Source of the DNA: Nocardioides panzhihuensis
GTDB lineage: Bacteria > Actinomycetota > Actinomycetes > Propionibacteriales > Nocardioidaceae
Assembly (NCBI RefSeq): GCF_013408335.1
Contig: NZ_JACBZR010000001.1
Span: 4,193,501-4,257,500, forward strand
Reading direction: 5' to 3'
DNA: 64,000 nt
Shown here: positions 60,214 to 64,000 of the stretch, one piece after another
How the letters are laid out: every line of letters begins with the position of its first letter
Position numbering within the stretch: the first letter of the stretch is position 1
Translations under genes and position numbers: made by a program
Notes under the pieces: model-generated
The model's database searches: none
Seen by the model: the letters and a program-made list of their open reading frames with translations, nothing else
Told to the model about the DNA's origin: nothing

Positions 60214-60806
60214 TTCAGTCCGACGGACCTCAGTTCCAGCGCGGCCAGTTTCGCCACCACGTCGGGATCGCCGTCGCGCCAGGCCCTGACCGGGTCGTCG
60301 CTGATCTTCACCAGCTTGTGCAGCGGTTGGGTCGACATCGCCCGGAGAGCAAGCAGGTCACCGCCGGTACCGGCCTCCAGGAACCGCTGGGTCGAGGTCG
60401 CCTTTCGGATGAAGCGCCACCGCAGAGGTACGTAGACCAGCATCCACATCAGCACCGGAACGACCACGACCGCGATCGCCAGCCCGATCGCAATGCCGGC
60501 GACGGCCTCGACCTGCGCCTCGCCGGCCGCGGCGAGCTGGTCGGCCGCCTTCGCGGCCCCCGTGAACGGCGCCGCGATCCCGTCCTCGACGAGTGGCAGG
60601 TCATCGACTCGGCCGGCCGCCTCGAGCATCCTCTCGGAGAGCGAGGTGCCGGCGGCGTCCATCTTCTCGCCGGGCAGGGCGAGCGCCGAGACCATCTCGT
60701 GGACGAACCTGCCGATGAGAACCCACCCGACGACCCACACCACCGTCAGCAGGTCGGCGAACAGTTGGGCAACGCGGCGCGTGGGCGTATCGGCGTACCA
60801 CTTCAT
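60207..60806 (-). CDS. Two-helix membrane protein, unknown function
   Basis: 199 residues. A hydrophobic helix near 14-34 (LLTVVWVVGWVLIGRFVHEM) and another near 105-130 (AIGLAIAVVVVPVLMWMLVY) flank a ~65-residue Ala/Asp-rich extracytoplasmic region; the C-terminus (RWRFIRKATSTQRFL onward) is cytosolic. It starts MKWYADTPTRRVAQL, a motif seen in other actinobacterial hypothetical membrane proteins. ATG at 60806; AAGGA 8 nt upstream could be a ribosome site. It follows trmB by 57 nt. Confidence 0.65.
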   Translation of the reverse strand: MKWYADTPTRRVAQLFADLLTVVWVVGWVLIGRFVHEMVSALALPGEKMDAAGTSLSERMLEAAGRVDDLPLVEDGIAAPFTGAAKAADQLAAAGEAQVEAVAGIAIGLAIAVVVVPVLMWMLVYVPLRWRFIRKATSTQRFLEAGTGGDLLALRAMSTQPLHKLVKISDDPVRAWRDGDPDVVAKLAALELRSVGLKG

Positions 60807-60863
60807 GGCACTGATCCTTGCGGCTCCGACCCCACAGATCAGTGACGACACGGGCAGTTCGGG

Positions 60864-61586
60864 TCAACGCCTCCGGTAGAGCAGATCGGTGATGACCCGG
60901 TCCTTGGCCAGTCCCTTGCGCTCGAACTTGGTCACCGGACGCTCTTCCCAGCGATCGACCACGCCACCGCTCAGCAGCGGCTCGGCGCCGAGGACCTCGA
61001 CCATCTGCTCGGCGTACTCGACCCAGTCGGTCGCCAGGCGCCAGGTGCCACCTGCGTGGAGCCGTTCGGCGATCATCCGCGCATTGGTGGGCGTGACCAG
61101 GCGTCGCTTGTGGTGGCGGGTCTTGTGCCACGGGTCAGGGAAGAACGTCCAGAACTCGCTGACCGACTCCGGGGCGACGAGGTGCTCTAGGGTCCAGAGC
61201 GCATCGACGCTGCAGAACCGTACGTTGGTCGCCCCCGCGGCGCCCACCCGGGCGAGGCTCTCCGCTACGCCGGGCCGCCAGACCTCCAGGGCCAGGATGT
61301 CGTACGCAGGCCGGGCCGCCGCGAGCACGGCGGTCGCTTCCCCCACGCCGCCGCCGATGTCGACGATCAGCGGAGCCTCACGACCGAACCAGCTGTCCAG
61401 GGAGAACCCGGGCTCGTCGACTGCCTCGTCCGGAATCACCCACTCTTCGGCATAGGCATCCCAGGCACGCTGCTGCTTCGTGTCCAGCCGGCTACCGCGT
61501 CGGGTGTAGGTGACCACCTCCCGGACGGTGCGGCCGTCGTCGAGCAGCTTCTGGTGCGGTCGGGCGGGGCGTACGGACTCGTTCAT
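60864..61586 (-). CDS. trmB: tRNA (guanine(46)-N7)-methyltransferase
   Basis: 240-residue SAM enzyme making m7G46 in the tRNA variable loop. The SAM motif is IVDIGGGVGEATAVLA; FFPDPWHKTRHHKRRLV is the family signature with catalytic and tRNA-binding residues, and TKFERKGL is the C-terminal signature. TAGAAT (minus strand, 61601 to 61596) lies 9 nt before the ATG and is a good -10, giving a very short or no leader. It transcribes away from the tuf terminators. Confidence 0.96.
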   Translation of the reverse strand: MNESVRPARPHQKLLDDGRTVREVVTYTRRGSRLDTKQQRAWDAYAEEWVIPDEAVDEPGFSLDSWFGREAPLIVDIGGGVGEATAVLAAARPAYDILALEVWRPGVAESLARVGAAGATNVRFCSVDALWTLEHLVAPESVSEFWTFFPDPWHKTRHHKRRLVTPTNARMIAERLHAGGTWRLATDWVEYAEQMVEVLGAEPLLSGGVVDRWEERPVTKFERKGLAKDRVITDLLYRRR

Positions 61587-61631
61587 GATGCCGCGATTCT
61601 ACGATCGCGCCTCGCCGACCTCGTAAAAGGC

Positions 61632-61665
61632 GAAGGGCGCCCAGGCCGAAGCCTGGACGCCCTTC
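61632..61665 (-). terminator. Distal tuf-type terminator (copy 1, variant stem)
   Basis: GAAGGGCG + CCAGGC pair with GCCTGG + CGCCCTTC around CGAA, one mismatch. Same position as the other two but a different internal stem sequence. Confidence 0.75.
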
Positions 61666-61754
61666 TGATCGCGGCTTACGCCGCTGAGATCACTTGACGA
61701 TCTTGGTGACGCGACCCGCCACCCAACGCAGGTAAGACCGCCCTCACGAAAGGC

Positions 61755-61787
61755 GAAGGGCACCCGAGCCAGGCTCGGGTGCCCTTC
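61755..61787 (-). terminator. Middle tuf-type terminator (copy 2)
   Basis: A 16-bp perfect stem (61755-61770 with 61772-61787) around a single central base, identical to copy 3. Confidence 0.8.
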
Positions 61788-61876
61788 TGATCGCGGCTTA
61801 CGCCGCTGAGATCACTTGATGATCTTGGTGACGCGACCCGCCACCCAACGCAGGTAAGACCGCCCTCACGAAAGGC

Positions 61877-61909
61877 GAAGGGCACCCGAGCCAGGCTCGG
61901 GTGCCCTTC
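61877..61909 (-). terminator. Primary tuf terminator (copy 3)
   Basis: A 16-bp perfect stem (61877-61892 with 61894-61909) 24 nt after the tuf stop codon; the true end of the tuf transcript. Confidence 0.85.
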
Positions 61910-61933
61910 TGATCGCGGCTTACGCCGCTGAGA

Positions 61934-63127
61934 TCACTTGATGATCTTGGTGACGCGACCCGCGCCGACGGTGCGACCGCCCTCACGGATAGCGAACTTC
62001 AGACCCTCGTCCATCGCGATGGGCTGGATGAGCTCGACCGACATCTCGGTGTTGTCACCCGGCATGACCATCTCGGTGCCCTCGGGGAGGGTCACAACGC
62101 CGGTCACGTCCGTGGTCCGGAAGTAGAACTGCGGACGGTAGTTGTTGAAGAACGGCGTGTGACGGCCACCCTCCTCCTTCGAGAGGATGTAGACAGAGCC
62201 CTCGAAGTTGGTGTGCGGGGTGGTGGTGCCCGGCTTGATGACAACCATGCCGCGCTCGACGTCCTCGCGCTTGGTGCCGCGGAGCAGCAGCCCGACGTTC
62301 TCGCCGGCCTGGCCCTCGTCAAGAAGCTTGCGGAACATCTCGACGCCGGTGACGGTCGACTTCTGCGAGTTCTCGCGGATGCCGACGATCTCGACCTCTT
62401 CGCCGACCTTGACGATGCCGCGCTCGATACGACCGGTGATGACGGTGCCACGACCGGTGATCGTGAAGACGTCCTCAACGGGCATCAGGAACGGCTTCTC
62501 GGTCTCGCGAGCCGGGGTCGGGATGTAGTCGTCGACGGCCTGCATGAGCTCGGCGACGGAGTCCATCCACTTCTCCTCGCCCTGCAGGGCGGGGTAAGCG
62601 GCAACGCGGACGACCGGCAGGTCGTCACCCGGGAACTCGTACTCGCTGAGGAGCTCGCGCACCTCCATCTCGACGAGCTCGATGAGCTCCTCGTCGTCGA
62701 CCATGTCGCACTTGTTGAGCGCGACGACGATCGACGGCACGCCGACCTGGCGGGCCAGGAGCACGTGCTCCTTGGTCTGCGGCATCGGGCCGTCGGTGGC
62801 GGCGACCACGAGGATCGCGCCGTCCATCTGCGCGGCACCGGTGATCATGTTCTTGATGTAGTCCGCGTGACCGGGGCAGTCGACGTGCGCGTAGTGGCGC
62901 ACCTCGGTCTGGTACTCGATGTGCGCGATCGAGATCGTGATACCCCGCTGGCGCTCCTCGGGGGCCTTGTCGATGTCCTCGAACGCGAACTCCGGGTTCA
63001 GGTCCGGGTACTTCGCGTGCAGCACCTTCGAGATCGCCGCGGTAAGGGTGGTCTTACCGTGGTCGATGTGACCGATGGTGCCGATGTTGACGTGCGGCTT
63101 CGTCCGCTCGAACTTCGCCTTAGCCAC
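61934..63127 (-). CDS. tuf: Elongation factor Tu
   Basis: GTPase delivering aminoacyl-tRNA to the ribosome, 397 residues. G motifs: GHIDHGKTT (G1), RGITI (G2), DCPGHADYI (G3), NKCDMVDD (G4). Domains 2 and 3 follow ([36 protein letters not shown] end). Kirromycin-contact regions look normal. It lies 84 nt after fusA and is followed by the tandem terminator array rather than by rpsJ. Confidence 0.98.
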   Translation of the reverse strand: MAKAKFERTKPHVNIGTIGHIDHGKTTLTAAISKVLHAKYPDLNPEFAFEDIDKAPEERQRGITISIAHIEYQTEVRHYAHVDCPGHADYIKNMITGAAQMDGAILVVAATDGPMPQTKEHVLLARQVGVPSIVVALNKCDMVDDEELIELVEMEVRELLSEYEFPGDDLPVVRVAAYPALQGEEKWMDSVAELMQAVDDYIPTPARETEKPFLMPVEDVFTITGRGTVITGRIERGIVKVGEEVEIVGIRENSQKSTVTGVEMFRKLLDEGQAGENVGLLLRGTKREDVERGMVVIKPGTTTPHTNFEGSVYILSKEEGGRHTPFFNNYRPQFYFRTTDVTGVVTLPEGTEMVMPGDNTEMSVELIQPIAMDEGLKFAIREGGRTVGAGRVTKIIK

Positions 63128-63211
63128 TGTGGGCTCCTCCTGGTGTGATTTTCTTACTGACTCGTACTGAAAGGTGTTGCTGCCGAAGTCCCTGGACGGG
63201 CGACCCGAAGG

Positions 63212-64000
63212 TCACTCGCCACGGGCCTTCTTGATGATCTCGTCGGCGACGTTCGTGGGAACCTCGGCGTACGAGTCGAACTCCATCGAGTACGACGCCT
63301 GACCACTGGTCTTGGACCGGAGGTCACCGACGTACCCGAACATCTCGGAAAGCGGGACGAGCGCGTTGACGACCATGTCGCCGTGACGCTCCTCCTGCGA
63401 GGAAACCTGGCCGCGGCGGGAGTTGATGTCGCCGATCACGGTGCCCAGGAAAGTGTCCGGGGTGGTGACCTCGACGGCGAACATCGGCTCCAGCAGAACG
63501 GCCTTCGCCATGCGGGCGGCCTCCTTGAAGGCCTGGTTGCCGGCGATCTTGAAGGCGAGCTCGGAGGAGTCGACGTCGTGGTAGGCGCCGTCCTCGAGCG
63601 AGACCTTCACATCGACCATGGGGAAGCCGGCGAGGATGCCGAACTCCATGGCGTCCTGAGCACCCTGGTCGACCGAAGGGATGTACTCCTTCGGCACGCG
63701 ACCACCGGTGACGTTGTTGGCGAACTCGTAGCCCGCGCCCTGGCCCGTCTCCTCGTCGATGTTGGGCTCGACGGAGATGACGACCTTCGCGAACTGACCC
63801 GAACCACCGGTCTGCTTCTTGTGGGTGTAGCTGTGGTTCGTGACCTTCTTGCGAAGCGTCTCGCGGTAGGCGACCTGCGGCTTGCCGACGGTGGCCTCGA
63901 CCTTGAACTCGCGCTTCATCCGGTCGACGAAGACCTCCAGGTGGAGCTCGCCCATACCGGCGATGATCGTCTGGCCGGTCTGCTCGTCGGACTTGACCGT
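63212..64000 (-). CDS. fusA: Elongation factor G, C-terminal part (start outside window)
   Basis: Translocation GTPase. The visible 262 codons cover domains III-end, IV and [21 protein letters not shown], the domain [16 protein letters not shown] and [19 protein letters not shown] loops, and [20 protein letters not shown] with the [14 protein letters not shown] segment in domain V. The frame is open to the window edge; the GTPase domain lies beyond it. rpsG and rpsL are expected next. Confidence 0.97.
   Translation of the reverse strand, partial: TVKSDEQTGQTIIAGMGELHLEVFVDRMKREFKVEATVGKPQVAYRETLRKKVTNHSYTHKKQTGGSGQFAKVVISVEPNIDEETGQGAGYEFANNVTGGRVPKEYIPSVDQGAQDAMEFGILAGFPMVDVKVSLEDGAYHDVDSSELAFKIAGNQAFKEAARMAKAVLLEPMFAVEVTTPDTFLGTVIGDINSRRGQVSSQEERHGDMVVNALVPLSEMFGYVGDLRSKTSGQASYSMEFDSYAEVPTNVADEIIKKARGE

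Larger units (their letters stand above)
61626..61961 (-). repeat. Three tandem ~122-bp copies of the tuf 3' end and terminator
   Basis: Copies begin at 61626, 61749 and 61871 (spacing 123 and 122 bp). Each holds, in minus-strand order, the last tuf codons (GRVTKIIK and stop), a 25-nt 3' UTR and a terminator hairpin; the two downstream copies also carry an REGG-coding remnant followed by a shared 18-nt stretch that is absent from tuf. Copies 2 and 3 are identical across the shared UTR and hairpin; the most distal copy has one change in the tail and a different stem sequence. No separate gene is present in 61587-61933. Confidence 0.9.

Noticed and set aside
61676..61986. Short open frames in the tuf 3' region as real small genes
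   Set aside because: They are near-identical because they lie in the tandem tuf-tail repeats and cross terminators; no start signal or independent conservation.

Overview
The window is high-GC DNA with actinobacterial gene orders (hemE - DUF3000 - rnd; the complete S10/spc/alpha ribosomal block; a moxR - DUF58 - spoIIM - RDD cluster; a conservon). Recurrent TACG-containing motifs and the ribosomal layout suggest Nocardioides or another Nocardioidaceae; this genus call is inference. No rRNA, tRNA, CRISPR array, transposase or phage gene was seen. The first and last genes (a LysR regulator and fusA) are cut by the window ends.

Layout. 1-26 kb is mixed housekeeping and accessory DNA: hemE, DUF3000, RNase D, an ABC solute-binding lipoprotein, an unpaired PemK/MazF-like toxin, the HrpA helicase, two HSL-type esterases, citrate synthase, a HAD phosphatase, an MFS/MarR divergent pair, an HtrA protease, an ABC-F/acetyltransferase pair, a P450, an RsmC-like methyltransferase, truA and a panE-like gene. 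From 26.5 to 51 kb, on the minus strand, lies the ribosomal superoperon rpsJ-rplC-rplD-rplW-rplB-rpsS-rplV-rpsC-rplP-rpmC-rpsQ / rplN-rplX-rplE-rpsN-rpsH-rplF-rplR-rpsE-rpmD-rplO / secY-adk-map / infA-rpmJ-rpsM-rpsK-rpsD-rpoA-rplQ. It is split between map and infA by a 7.6-kb block (phosphopantetheinyl transferase, Fes-like esterase, LLM flavin oxidoreductase, a four-gene conservon and a styrene-monooxygenase-like flavoprotein). From 51.4 to 60.1 kb is the MoxR/DUF58 membrane-associated cluster, itself interrupted by a small XRE - AbiEii (broken) - unknown island. trmB, tuf and fusA close the window; about 11 kb separates tuf from rpsJ, which are often neighbours.

Regulatory architecture. At least eleven genes carry a -10-like hexamer ((T/C)A(C/G)(A/G)CT) ending 6-7 nt before the start codon and no convincing Shine-Dalgarno site, the pattern expected of leaderless mRNAs. 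In one 23-bp gap (59255-59277) a perfect 10-bp palindrome supplies this hexamer in both directions. Large stem-loops separate the ribosomal sub-operons, and tuf ends in three tandem 122-bp copies of its own 3' end plus terminator.

Most unusual signals: the bidirectional leaderless promoter; a ribosomal protein L4 carrying a C-terminal IKGN...HAPGG...WY domain; the tandem tuf tails; an AbiEii-type toxin gene that has lost its catalytic segment beside an intact regulator with a clear operator; two far-apart hairpins with different stems but related loops; a 21-bp periodic array that reverses orientation; and a conservon kinase without sensor or membrane segments.
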